Source: Methylocystis sp.
Lineage (GTDB): Bacteria; Pseudomonadota; Alphaproteobacteria; Rhizobiales; Beijerinckiaceae
Direction: 5' to 3'
Length of the DNA: 63,726 bases
Assembly: GCA_024506175.1 (NCBI GenBank)
Contig: JAMBEQ010000227.1
Location: 1-63,726, forward strand
Shown here: positions 9,239 to 17,243 of the stretch, piece by piece
Position numbering within the stretch: position 1 is the stretch's first letter
Layout of the letters: each line of letters opens with the position of its first letter
The notes under the pieces: generated by a model
What the model was told of the DNA's origin: nothing
The model's database searches: none
What the model saw: the letters and a program-made list of their open reading frames with translations, nothing else
Program-made: the position numbers and the translations under genes

Positions 9239-10188
9239 CAATCATCTTCGATCTATTCGCGCAGATCCTCCAGATGGCGCTGGTGCTGCTGGCCGCGCCG
9301 CTGCTCATCGGCTTTGTCCGAAAGGTCAAAGCGCATCTCTTGCGGCGGCAAGGCCCCCCGATTGTCCAGCCATGGCGGGATCTCTTGCGTCTCCTGCGCA
9401 AGGAGACGGTCCTGGCGGAGAATGCGTCGTGGTTTTATCGCGCCGCGCCATATTTCATCTTCGCGACGACATGGGTTGCGGCTTCGCTGACGCCCACGTT
9501 CGAGAATGGGCTGATGTTCAGCTGGGCGGCTGATCTGATCGCCATCATCGCGCTTCTGGGGAGCGCCCGCTTCCTGCTTGCGCTCGCCGGGATGGATGTC
9601 GGCACGAGCTTCGGCGGCATCGGCTCAAGCCGGGAGGCGATGTTCGGCTCGCTCGCCGAGCCGGCGACGATCATGATCGTCTTCACCGTTTCGCTGGTCG
9701 CGGGATCGACGCAGCTCTCGGAAATTGCCTCCTACATGCTGGCGCATTCCGAGCTGCGCGTATCCGTCGGCATGGCGCTCATCGCGCTCCTTATCGTCGC
9801 GATCGCGGAGAACGGCCGTGTGCCGGTGGATAACCCCGCGACCCATCTTGAGCTGACCATGGTGCATGAAGCGATGATCCTCGAGTATTCAGGGCGCCAC
9901 CTCGCGCTCATCGAGCTCGCGTCGGCGCTGAAGCTTCTGCTCTACATCTCGCTGATTGATTGCATGTTCTTTCCCTGGGGGATGGCGCCCCATGGTGCGG
10001 GCGTCGTAGAAATGGCCACGGGCGGCGTCGCTTTTGTATTCAAGCTTGCGGTCGCCGGCGTCCTCCTTGCGGTGTTCGAGACGTCGACCGCCAAGATGCG
10101 CGTCTTTCGCGTTCCAGACTTCCTTGGCGCAGGGCTGATGCTCGGTTTGCTCGCGACGCTGCTGGTCTTCGTCACTCGGAGCCTTTGA
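9235..10188 (+). CDS. hyfC: Hydrogenase-4 component C-like membrane subunit (NuoH family)
   Basis: A 317-residue membrane protein, with start ATG overlapping the hyfB stop. NuoH/HyfC proteins anchor the peripheral redox module to the membrane arm. The conserved acidic loop is present (AENGRVPVDNPATHLELTMVHEAM, here in two parts around residues 192-215), as is the VQPWRDLLRLLRKE motif near the N-terminus, where group-4 enzymes contact the small subunit. An upstream in-frame ATG at 9145 lies inside hyfB and is not used. Confidence 0.9.
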   Translation: MTIIFDLFAQILQMALVLLAAPLLIGFVRKVKAHLLRRQGPPIVQPWRDLLRLLRKETVLAENASWFYRAAPYFIFATTWVAASLTPTFENGLMFSWAADLIAIIALLGSARFLLALAGMDVGTSFGGIGSSREAMFGSLAEPATIMIVFTVSLVAGSTQLSEIASYMLAHSELRVSVGMALIALLIVAIAENGRVPVDNPATHLELTMVHEAMILEYSGRHLALIELASALKLLLYISLIDCMFFPWGMAPHGAGVVEMATGGVAFVFKLAVAGVLLAVFETSTAKMRVFRVPDFLGAGLMLGLLATLLVFVTRSL

Positions 10189-10190
10189 CA

Positions 10191-10853
10191 ATGGAGCATC
10201 TATCGCTCGATATCGCGCAACTTCTCGCTGGCGCGCTGGTGCTCGTGAGCTTCATGCTGCTCTATCAGGATCGGCTCCAAGGGCTCATCAATATCTTCGC
10301 CTTGCACGCGTTCGTCCTTACGCTGTCTGTCGCTTGGCAAGCCTATATCCAGCATGCTCCGCATCTTTACGTGACCGCCGGCATCGCGCTCATCTTCAAA
10401 GCGCTGGTTATTCCGATCAGCCTGCGTACGATCATCAAGCGCCTGCGTATCCATCGCACCGTCGAGATGATCGGCGGCGTCGGGGTCACGATGTTGATCG
10501 GAATCTTCCTCACCGCGCTCTCGCTTGTCGTGATGCTGCCCGCGACGGCAAGCGCCGATCCGCTCGCGCGCGAGGATATCGCATTCGCCTTGGCGATCGT
10601 TTTGCTCGGCTTGCTCATGATGGTCACCAGGCGCAACGCCGTCAGCCAGATCATCGGCTTCATGTCGCTAGAAAATGGATTGATCCTCGCTGCGGCCGGC
10701 GCCAACGGGATGCCGCTGGTCGTCGAGATCAGCGTCGCATTCTCTGTGCTGATCGCCTTCATCATCATCGGCGTCTTCCTGTTTCGCATTCGCGAACGTT
10801 TCGACACGGTCGACCTCTATCACCTGGATCGCGTGCGCGGAGAACGCAATTGA
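10191..10853 (+). CDS. hyfE: Hydrogenase-4 component E-like membrane subunit (NuoK-like)
   Basis: A 220-residue membrane protein with about six hydrophobic segments, three bases after hyfC. The C-terminal half carries the HyfE/NuoK-like pattern SLENGLILAAAGANGMPL followed by VAFSVLIAFIIIGVFLFRI, with the membrane glutamate of the NuoK family. It is longer than NuoK (about 100 residues), as HyfE proteins are. Its TGA stop overlaps the TTG start of hyfF. Confidence 0.87.
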   Translation: MEHLSLDIAQLLAGALVLVSFMLLYQDRLQGLINIFALHAFVLTLSVAWQAYIQHAPHLYVTAGIALIFKALVIPISLRTIIKRLRIHRTVEMIGGVGVTMLIGIFLTALSLVVMLPATASADPLAREDIAFALAIVLLGLLMMVTRRNAVSQIIGFMSLENGLILAAAGANGMPLVVEISVAFSVLIAFIIIGVFLFRIRERFDTVDLYHLDRVRGERN

Positions 10854-12301
10854 GCAGTAATCTCCTTTTGATTTCCAACGCCCTCGTTTCCGTCCCGGCG
10901 GCTGCCGCCTGTGTGCTGGCCTTTCAAACGGATTATCGACGCTCGGCGCAGATCAACCTGGCGGCCTCGGGCGTCACCTTCCTCTTCGCGCTGACGCTGC
11001 TGCTGACCGGCCCCGAAAATGGGACTTATCTCTTTGTCGACGACCTCAATATCGTCTTTATCATTCTCTCGACATTCGTGGGCTTCACGACGAGCATCTT
11101 TAGCGCGAGCTACATTGGACACGAGATCGACACAGGAAAACTAACGTCCGCCAACGTTCGATTTTACCATGCGATGTATCAGGCGCTCATGTGTTCGATG
11201 AATTTGGCGCTTCTCGCCGCCAACATCGGATTGATGTGGGTCGCGGTGGAAATTGCCACGCTTTCGACCGTGCTGATGGTGGGCCTTTACCGAACGCCGC
11301 ACGCGCTCGAAGCCGCATGGAAATATTTCATACTCGGCAGCGTGGGCATCGCGCTCGCGCTGTTCGGCACGATCCTGGTCTATATGGGGGCACAGCCCGT
11401 GCTCGGCGAGGGCTACGACGGGATGGTGTGGACGTCCTTGATGCAGCACGCGTCACAGTTCAATCCCCGTATGCTCAACGTCGCTTTCGTCTTTTTGATG
11501 CTGGGCTACGGCACAAAGGTCGGCCTCGCGCCGATGCACGCCTGGCTTCCCGACGCCCATGCGGAGGGCCCGACGCCCATTTCGGCGGTCTTGTCGGGCC
11601 TCCTTCTGAATGTGGCGCTTCATGCGGTGCTCCGGTTTAAAATGCTGCTCGCGGCCAATGCGGCTGCGATCACGCCTGGGCCGCTGATGATCACGCTTGG
11701 TCTTGCGTCGCTTATCTTCGCGGCCTTCATGCTTTACCGCCGTGACGACATCAAACGGCTTTTCGCTTATTCGTCGATCGAGCATATGGGCATCATCGCC
11801 TTCGCCTTCGGGGTCGGCGGGCCGCTCGCCAATTTCGCGGGCCTTATGCACATGGCGATGCATAGCCTGACGAAGTCCGCGATCTTTTTCGCCGTGGGTC
11901 ACATCGCGCAGGTCAAAGGCACGCAGAAGATCGCGGACATCAGGGGCTTGACCGAGAGCCATCCGGCGCTGGGATGGGGGCTGGTGGCGGGCGTCGTGGC
12001 GATCGTCGGCTTGCCGCCGCTCGGCGTCTTTATGAGCGAGTTTCTCGTCGTCAGCTCCACCTTCGCCCAGCAACCGCTTCTCGCCATTCCTCTTGTTTTC
12101 GGCCTTCTGGTGGCGTTCGGCGCGATCCTGTTAAGACTGATCGGCATGGCGTTCGGCGAGGCGACCGAAAGCAAAGAGAGCGCCGTTAAGGCGTCGCTTG
12201 TGCCTCTCTATGCGCATCTGGCGCTGGTGCTGCTGGCGGGGCTGTACCTTCCGCCGCATCTCGTCGCGTGGTTTCAGAATGTTGCGCGTCTACTAGGCTG
12301 A
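10850..12301 (+). CDS. hyfF: Hydrogenase-4 component F-like proton-translocating subunit (NuoN/M-like)
   Basis: A 483-residue second antiporter-like subunit. The signature GYGTKVGLAPMHAWLPDAHAEGP and the following SAVLSGLLLNVALHAVLRF match HyfF, and a further membrane lysine lies in YRRDDIKRLFAYSSIEHMG. The start is a TTG at 10850 that overlaps the hyfE stop (TTGA). No in-frame ATG is suitably placed, because the frame upstream lies inside hyfE. Translational coupling is likely. Together with hyfB it gives two ion-translocating modules; HyfD is absent. Confidence 0.88.
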   Translation: MSSNLLLISNALVSVPAAAACVLAFQTDYRRSAQINLAASGVTFLFALTLLLTGPENGTYLFVDDLNIVFIILSTFVGFTTSIFSASYIGHEIDTGKLTSANVRFYHAMYQALMCSMNLALLAANIGLMWVAVEIATLSTVLMVGLYRTPHALEAAWKYFILGSVGIALALFGTILVYMGAQPVLGEGYDGMVWTSLMQHASQFNPRMLNVAFVFLMLGYGTKVGLAPMHAWLPDAHAEGPTPISAVLSGLLLNVALHAVLRFKMLLAANAAAITPGPLMITLGLASLIFAAFMLYRRDDIKRLFAYSSIEHMGIIAFAFGVGGPLANFAGLMHMAMHSLTKSAIFFAVGHIAQVKGTQKIADIRGLTESHPALGWGLVAGVVAIVGLPPLGVFMSEFLVVSSTFAQQPLLAIPLVFGLLVAFGAILLRLIGMAFGEATESKESAVKASLVPLYAHLALVLLAGLYLPPHLVAWFQNVARLLG

Positions 12302-12318
12302 TGTCGAAGGACAGAAAC

Positions 12319-13836
12319 ATGGATCTCTTGCGCAAAGAAGCGTTGGCTTCTCCCGCTGTCCCGGCCTGTCGCCCGTGGCCTCGCATGGCTGTCGACCAAG
12401 CCACATGGCGGGCGACAATCAATCAGCTCGCTGCCGGGGAGTGCGACCTGCTCAGCCTTTGGAGCGACGGCGCGCAGGTTCATTTGGCGGCGTTTCGTCC
12501 AAGCGATGCAAGCGTGCAGATACTGTCGCTCGACTGCGCCGGGGGCAGCTATCCGTCGGTTGGACGCGCGCACCCGTCCGCACTTAGGCTCGAGCGCGCG
12601 ACCTTCGACCTCTATGGCGTCGTCGCGGAAGGTTCGTCCGATACACGACGGTGGCTCGATCACGGCCGGTGGGGCGTGCGGCGTCCGGGCGGCGCCGGAG
12701 AGGCGACGGCCGGCGCCGCCGATCCTTATACGTTTTTGCCCGTCGAAGGCGAGGGGCTGCATCAGATTCCCGTGGGCCCCGTGCACGCCGGCGTCATTGA
12801 GCCGGGGCATTTCCGTTTCACCGCCAATGGCGAAGTGGTCGTGCGTCTCGAGGAGCGGCTGGGTTTCGTCCATAAGGGCGTCGGTCAGCTGATGTCTGGG
12901 GCGTCAATCGAGGGCGCGGCAAAGCTCGCGGGCCGGGTCTCCGGCGACAGCACGGTCGCATACGCTATTGCATTCGCCCAGGCGGTCGAGGCGGCGCTGG
13001 AGATCAGCGCGCCGCCGCGCGCGGTGTATTTGCGCGCATTGATGGCCGAGCTGGAGCGTCTCGCAAATCATTTTGGCGACATCGGCGCGATTTGCAACGA
13101 CGCGTCTTTTGCCTTGATGCAGGCGCAGTGCGCCTTGGTTCGGGAGAAGATTCTCAGGGCGTCTAAGGCGTGCTTCGGTCATCGGTTGATGATGGACTGC
13201 GTTTCGCCGGGCGGCGTCGCGCACGACCTGAGCGCAGACAAAGCGGCTTGTCTTGGCGAGCTGCTCGATTGGATCAGGCTAATGACGCCGCGTCTTATCG
13301 CCCTTTTTGGCGATACCACCTCGCTGCAGGATCGAACGGTCGGAACGGGCATCCTCAACACGTCTCTCGCGCGCCAATTTGGCTGTGGCGGCGTTATCGG
13401 CCGCGCGTCGGGCAGGGAGTTCGACGCCCGCAAAGCGATCGGTTACGCTCCGTATCCGGATTTGTCGTTTGCAGTTGGCGGTTCGCGTGATGGCGATGTC
13501 GATGCGCGCGTGTGGGTGCGCTTCGACGAGGTCAGCGCCTCGACCGAGCTTGTTACGCAAATCCTCGAACGCATGCCCCACGGCCCGATAAACGTCGAAT
13601 TTCAGGCGCGGACGGGGGCGGTTCGAGAGGGCGCGGCGTTGGTGGAGGGCTTCCGAGGCGACATTTTCGCCTTCCTTCGGATCGGGGAGGACGGAACAAT
13701 CGAGAGCTGCCATCTACGCGATCCCTCGTGGTTCCAGTGGCCGCTGCTCGAGGCGGCGATCAAGGGCAATATCGTCGCGGATTTCCCCCTATGCAATAAA
13801 TCCTTCAACTGCTCCTATTCCGGGCACGATCTTTAA
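12319..13836 (+). CDS. hyfG: HyfG/NuoCD-like large subunit lacking the [NiFe]-binding cysteines
   Basis: About 505 residues: an N-terminal NuoC-like part (about 25-120, ending LERATFDLYG) fused to a NuoD/hydrogenase-large-subunit part (about 148-505). The group-4 motif PxGPxHxxxxEPGHFRF is present at 151-167. At the first metal-binding motif, where hydrogenases have RxCGxC, this protein reads RVSGDS (206-211), with both cysteines replaced by serine. The C-terminal DPCxxCxxH/R motif is replaced by a sequence with cysteines five residues apart (LCNKSFNCS). It therefore cannot hold a normal NiFe site and resembles the Ehr (energy-converting hydrogenase related) class. ATG 12319 has GAAGGA 7 bases upstream; ATG 12301, overlapping the hyfF stop, is the alternative. 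Confidence 0.88.
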   Translation: MDLLRKEALASPAVPACRPWPRMAVDQATWRATINQLAAGECDLLSLWSDGAQVHLAAFRPSDASVQILSLDCAGGSYPSVGRAHPSALRLERATFDLYGVVAEGSSDTRRWLDHGRWGVRRPGGAGEATAGAADPYTFLPVEGEGLHQIPVGPVHAGVIEPGHFRFTANGEVVVRLEERLGFVHKGVGQLMSGASIEGAAKLAGRVSGDSTVAYAIAFAQAVEAALEISAPPRAVYLRALMAELERLANHFGDIGAICNDASFALMQAQCALVREKILRASKACFGHRLMMDCVSPGGVAHDLSADKAACLGELLDWIRLMTPRLIALFGDTTSLQDRTVGTGILNTSLARQFGCGGVIGRASGREFDARKAIGYAPYPDLSFAVGGSRDGDVDARVWVRFDEVSASTELVTQILERMPHGPINVEFQARTGAVREGAALVEGFRGDIFAFLRIGEDGTIESCHLRDPSWFQWPLLEAAIKGNIVADFPLCNKSFNCSYSGHDL

Positions 13837-13848
13837 CAGGGCGCGACC

Positions 13849-14367
13849 ATGCAGAAATTTCTCTTTCAGGGATTGCTTCGGCGCGCGTTGACCGAACCGG
13901 CGCCCGAGCCGGACGCCGCCGCGGTCGCGGAGCTCGGCTACACGCTCGGCCGCACAGCGAACCGCAAGCTCGGCCGAAGCCTGTCAATTCGTGAGGTTGA
14001 CGCGGGCTCGTGTAACGGCTGCGAACTCGAAATCCATGCGCTCAACAACGCGTACTACGACATGGAACGTTTCGGCTTGCGCTTCGTCGCCTCCCCCCGC
14101 CACGCGGACGTCTTGCTCGTGACCGGGCCCGTGACCAAGAACATGCGCGAGGCGCTCGAGCGCACCTATAACGCAACGCCGGATCCGAAGTGGGTCGTGG
14201 CCGTTGGCGACTGCGCCTTCAACGGCGGCGTCTTTGCCGAAAGCTATGCCTGCGTGGGCGCCGTGGCGGAGGTGATCCCGGTCGATCTGCACATACGCGG
14301 ATGTCCGCCCGATCCTGTCGCGCTGCTGAAGGGATTGATCGCGCTCGTCGAGGGAAGCGAGCGTTGA
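13849..14367 (+). CDS. hyfI: HyfI/NuoB-like small subunit with one [4Fe-4S] cluster
   Basis: A 172-residue NuoB-family protein. All four cluster ligands of the proximal/N2-type [4Fe-4S] site are present: Cys55 and Cys58 (GSCNGCELE), Cys122 (VGDCAFNGG) and Cys152 (RGCPPDP). It is the only iron-sulfur protein in the operon. No HyfA/HyfH (NuoI-like) ferredoxin subunit, formate dehydrogenase or maturation gene is present, so no chain of clusters leads away from this one. It is the last gene of the operon, 12 bases after hyfG. Confidence 0.92.
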   Translation: MQKFLFQGLLRRALTEPAPEPDAAAVAELGYTLGRTANRKLGRSLSIREVDAGSCNGCELEIHALNNAYYDMERFGLRFVASPRHADVLLVTGPVTKNMREALERTYNATPDPKWVVAVGDCAFNGGVFAESYACVGAVAEVIPVDLHIRGCPPDPVALLKGLIALVEGSER

Positions 14368-14535
14368 TTTCCTAAGTGGCGATCTTGGCGCAGGGGTGCT
14401 GAAGGCGGGATCGGCCCTGCGCATGAAGCGGCTGCGGGGCGGCGGCGCCGAACTTGATTAAAGAGCGCCCGGGGCGCGGGCGCGCATCCTGCCGATCCAG
14501 AGCTTATCCATTCGCTGCAATCCGTTGGAAACAAA

Positions 14536-14567
14536 CGCTTTCTTGTCACCCTGCGACAAAAAGCGCA
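14536..14567. terminator. Hairpin downstream of the SulP-Ehr operon (possible terminator)
   Basis: Arms around GCTTTCTTGTC and GACAAAAAGC pair with one bulge around a 7-base loop. There is no T-tract on the plus strand. On the minus strand it is followed by GTTTGTTT, so it could also end leftward transcription from the cob operon. Weak evidence. Confidence 0.3.
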
Positions 14568-14598
14568 CTCTCTTTGGGAGCGCTGCAGCAATTTTGGC

Positions 14599-14627
14599 TT
14601 GACACTTGTGCAATGCAGCAATACAAA
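14599..14627 (+). promoter_or_regulatory. Sigma-70-type promoter of a small RNA
   Basis: TTGACA at 14599-14604 and TACAAA at 14622-14627, separated by exactly 17 bases. It is the best-matching housekeeping-type promoter I noticed in the window. It reads towards a 90-base segment with hairpins and a Rho-independent terminator and no open frame. Confidence 0.65.
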
Positions 14628-14633
14628 TGTGTG

Positions 14634-14725
14634 ACGGAAGCAAGATTTGCTGTCGCTTCCGTAGCCCTCCTTGGGCGTTTCCTCCCTTGACTTGGGCCGC
14701 TGGCTTTCCGGCGGCCCCTTTTTTT
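14634..14725 (+). ncRNA. Candidate small regulatory RNA with anti-Shine-Dalgarno loops
   Basis: Predicted transcript of about 92 bases with its own promoter and terminator. Hairpin 1 has perfect 8-base arms ACGGAAGC (14634-14641) and GCTTCCGT (14655-14662). Hairpin 2 is GCCC-TCCTT-GGGC (14664-14676), with an exposed TCCTT that is complementary to AAGGA. CCTCCC at 14681-14686 is expected to be single-stranded. Hairpin 3 is the terminator (14694-14717) with a T-tract. This architecture resembles alphaproteobacterial trans-acting sRNAs that mask ribosome binding sites, but I cannot assign a known family. It runs towards the 3' end of cobB. Confidence 0.62.
14694..14725 (+). terminator. Rho-independent terminator of the small RNA
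   Basis: GC-rich stem GGGCCGCTGG/CCGGCGGCCC with a short CTTT-containing loop, followed by seven or more T residues. A textbook intrinsic terminator on the plus strand. Confidence 0.85.
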
Positions 14726-14729
14726 GCTT

Positions 14730-14772
14730 GGAGCGCATCCCGCAAAAGTCGACGGACTTTGCGACGCATGAT
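14730..14772. repeat. Partial copy (C) of a palindromic intergenic repeat
   Basis: Contains GAGCGCAT, then GCAAAAGTC, a short loop, GACTTTGC and GCATG. It matches the second half of the longer repeats at 33401-33515 and 57384-57500 and forms the same hairpin. Likely a decayed REP/RIME-like element. Confidence 0.5.
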
Positions 14773-14797
14773 CCATTTCTGCAGAAAGCGCGACGCC

Positions 14798-16096
14798 TCA
14801 GCTGATCAGATGAAAGAATGAGCCCGTGACCAAGCCGTCGCGCAGGCCGACAGGGGTCTCGTCATCTGAATAGGCGTCGCGCGCAAAGGCGAAGGGAGCG
14901 CCCGATTCTCCGACAATCGCGGCGTAATGAAACTCGTGGCCGCGCAGCAGGCCGCCTTTGGGCCCGAGAGGATGGTCCCCCGCAAGAGTTGCGCGGCGGT
15001 AACCCAAGTGGAGCTTGTGCTTCGCAAAGCTCGTCTCGAGGTTGAGCAGCCCCGCCATCGGATGGGCCGCGCCGTTGGCGTCGATCAGAGAGCGCCCAAG
15101 CACCATGTAGCCGCCACACTCGCCGTGGACCGGCCTGCCTTCGGCGAACCCGCGCAGCCCGGAGAGAAAGGCTTCAGCCTGCGCCAAGCGGCCGGCATGA
15201 AGCTCAGGGTAGCCGCCGGGAAGCCAGCAGAGATCGCAGTCCGCGGGCGGTGGCTCGTCGGCGAGCGGCGAGAAGAAGAAGAGCTCGGCCCCCTGCGATC
15301 GCCAGCTCTGCGCCAGATGCGGATAAAAAAACGAAAAGGCAGCATCGCGCGCCACGGCGATTCGCTGCGCCGGAGGGGCGAGCGGGGCCGTTGCATGATG
15401 GCCAGCGGCCGCGGCTGCGGCTGCTTGCGCGACAGCGGGCGCGTCGACATGCGCTTCGATAAAATCCGCCAGGGCTTCAAGTCTTGCGTCGAGAGCGTCC
15501 GTTTCTCCTGCCTGCACGAGTCCGAGGTGGCGCTCCGGCAGTTTGACGGCGTCGTTGCGGGGCAGGGCGCCGAAAAGGGGCAGGCCAAGGGCCGCCACGC
15601 TCTCCCCGACGAGACGACGATGCCTTTCGCCGCCGAGGCGATTTGCCACGACGCCCGCGATCTTCAGGCGCGCATCGTGGCTTGCAAGGCCTCGGATGAT
15701 CGCCCCCGCGGTCTGCGCCTGGCCGGAGACGTCATGCGCCAGCAGCACCGGCCAGCCGAGCAGAGCGGCGATATCCGCGCTCGCTCCCGTGCCCGCCGCG
15801 CCGCCGGGCGCGCCGTCGAAAAGGCCCATGGCGCCTTCGGCGATAACGATATCGGCGCCGGCACCTGCGCGCGCCGCCAGCTCGGCGATCACGCCCGGCT
15901 CCATCGCCCAGGAATCGAGATTGATGCTCTCACGTCCCGTTGCGGCGGCGTGGAAGGCGGGGTCGATGTAATCAGGCCCGCATTTGACGGCTGCGACTCG
16001 CATGCCCCGTCGCGTCAGCGCGCGCATCAGGCCGAGCGCGAGCGTGGTCTTGCCTGAGCCCGAACGCGCCGCCGCGATCAACAGGCCAGGCGTCAT
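14798..16096 (-). CDS. cobB: Cobyrinate a,c-diamide synthase
   Basis: A 432-residue glutamine- and ATP-dependent amidase that amidates the a and c side chains of (hydrogeno)byrinate. An N-terminal dethiobiotin-synthetase-like domain carries the P-loop SGSGKTT (residues 12-18). The C-terminal class-I glutaminase domain has the nucleophile in [11 protein letters not shown] and ends with a FHYA-type histidine motif. It is the last gene of the long cob operon, and its start overlaps the cobM stop. Confidence 0.95.
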   Translation of the reverse strand: MTPGLLIAAARSGSGKTTLALGLMRALTRRGMRVAAVKCGPDYIDPAFHAAATGRESINLDSWAMEPGVIAELAARAGAGADIVIAEGAMGLFDGAPGGAAGTGASADIAALLGWPVLLAHDVSGQAQTAGAIIRGLASHDARLKIAGVVANRLGGERHRRLVGESVAALGLPLFGALPRNDAVKLPERHLGLVQAGETDALDARLEALADFIEAHVDAPAVAQAAAAAAAGHHATAPLAPPAQRIAVARDAAFSFFYPHLAQSWRSQGAELFFFSPLADEPPPADCDLCWLPGGYPELHAGRLAQAEAFLSGLRGFAEGRPVHGECGGYMVLGRSLIDANGAAHPMAGLLNLETSFAKHKLHLGYRRATLAGDHPLGPKGGLLRGHEFHYAAIVGESGAPFAFARDAYSDDETPVGLRDGLVTGSFFHLIS

Positions 16097-16857
16097 AAAC
16101 CGCCCCTTGGCCTGAAACGGCGATCGTAGCCTGCGTCATAAAGCGCGCTTTCGCGGAAATCCTCTGCGCCGAGCGAGGGGCCGACGAGAATGAGCGCCGT
16201 GCGCTCCATCGGCGCCGCGGCGGCGCGCGCCTCGATGTCCGCGAGCGTCCCTTGCACGATGGTTTCGTCGGGCCAGGAGGCGCGAAAGACGAGCGCGACG
16301 GGGCAATCGCCGCCGTAGAAGGGGGTGAGTTCCTCGACGACGCGGGCGAGAACGTGAATGGAAAGATGGATGGCGAGCGTCGCCCCAGATTGCGCGAAGG
16401 TCGCGAGCTTTTCGCGCTCTGGCATGGCCGAGGCGCGGCCGGAGGTGCGGGTGAGCACGAGCGACTGCGCAACTTCCGGCAGAGTGAGCTCGCGCCCGAG
16501 CGCGCTCGCCGCCGCGGCGAAGGCCGGCACGCCGGGCGTCATCGTATAGGGAATGCCGAGCGCGCGCAGACGGCGCGTCTGCTCGCCGACCGCGCTCCAG
16601 ATGGAGAGATCGCCAGAATGCAGTCGCGCGACCTCGAGCCCGGCGTCATGCGCGTTTTTCATTTCAGCAACGATGTCGTCGAGCGACAACGGCGCCGTGT
16701 CGATGATGCGCGCGTCTGCCGGGCAATGGGCGAGGACGCCGGCAGGCACGAGAGAGCCCGCGTAAAGACAGACGGGGCAGCGCGCGATGAGGTCGCGGCC
16801 GCGCAGGGTTAGGAGATCGGCGGCGCCGGGGCCGGCGCCGATGAAATGCACAGTCAT
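16093..16857 (-). CDS. cobM: Precorrin-4 C11-methyltransferase
   Basis: A 254-residue tetrapyrrole methylase that transfers a methyl group from S-adenosylmethionine to C11 of precorrin-4. The fold signature [18 protein letters not shown] opens the protein, and YAGSLVP and the SGDLSIW segment (where CobM replaces the usual GDP with GDL) identify the CobM branch. Both ends overlap neighbours by four bases (ATGA). Confidence 0.94.
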   Translation of the reverse strand: MTVHFIGAGPGAADLLTLRGRDLIARCPVCLYAGSLVPAGVLAHCPADARIIDTAPLSLDDIVAEMKNAHDAGLEVARLHSGDLSIWSAVGEQTRRLRALGIPYTMTPGVPAFAAAASALGRELTLPEVAQSLVLTRTSGRASAMPEREKLATFAQSGATLAIHLSIHVLARVVEELTPFYGGDCPVALVFRASWPDETIVQGTLADIEARAAAAPMERTALILVGPSLGAEDFRESALYDAGYDRRFRPRGGL

Positions 16858-17243
16858 ATCTGCTCCTCGGGGCCGATCGCGAGCGCGCAGGCGGCGTAGG
16901 GCGTTGCAACGCGCGGCGCCAGGAGGCGGCTTCCAGGACCCGCCCCGACGAGGGCGGCTGCCTCGGCCACGCTGCCGACGCCAAACATCGCCTGCACGCG
17001 GGGCGAGTGAGTGGCCGCAGCGCCCTTGCGCGCCTTCAAGGCGCCGAGCGAAAGAAAAACCAGAGGGACCCCGAGCAGCTTCGCCGCCTCATGAAGGCCG
17101 GGCTCGTCAGCCTTGCTCTCCAGCGTGCACAGTGTGAGGCATGAAAGAGGCACGCCATGCTGCGTGGCGACCTCGCGCACGAGTTCGACGATCGCTTGCG
17201 CCGCGACGCCCCTGCGCGCTCCAATGCCGGCGGCATATTTCAT
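16854..17243 (-). CDS. cobE: Cobalamin biosynthesis protein CobE (CbiG C-terminal domain)
   Basis: A 129-residue protein matching the CobE / CbiG C-terminal domain: [17 protein letters not shown] near the start, then [12 protein letters not shown] and [24 protein letters not shown]. Its exact role in the aerobic route is not settled; in CbiG the homologous protein acts at the C20 acetaldehyde step. ATG 17243 is chosen because it overlaps the cobL stop, rather than the start six codons upstream. Confidence 0.88.
   Translation of the reverse strand: MKYAAGIGARRGVAAQAIVELVREVATQHGVPLSCLTLCTLESKADEPGLHEAAKLLGVPLVFLSLGALKARKGAAATHSPRVQAMFGVGSVAEAAALVGAGPGSRLLAPRVATPYAACALAIGPEEQI

Noticed and set aside
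7241-14367. Genuine [NiFe] hydrogenase-4 / formate hydrogenlyase
   Set aside because: HyfG lacks the metal-binding cysteines, and no formate dehydrogenase, ferredoxin subunit or hyp maturation genes are present.
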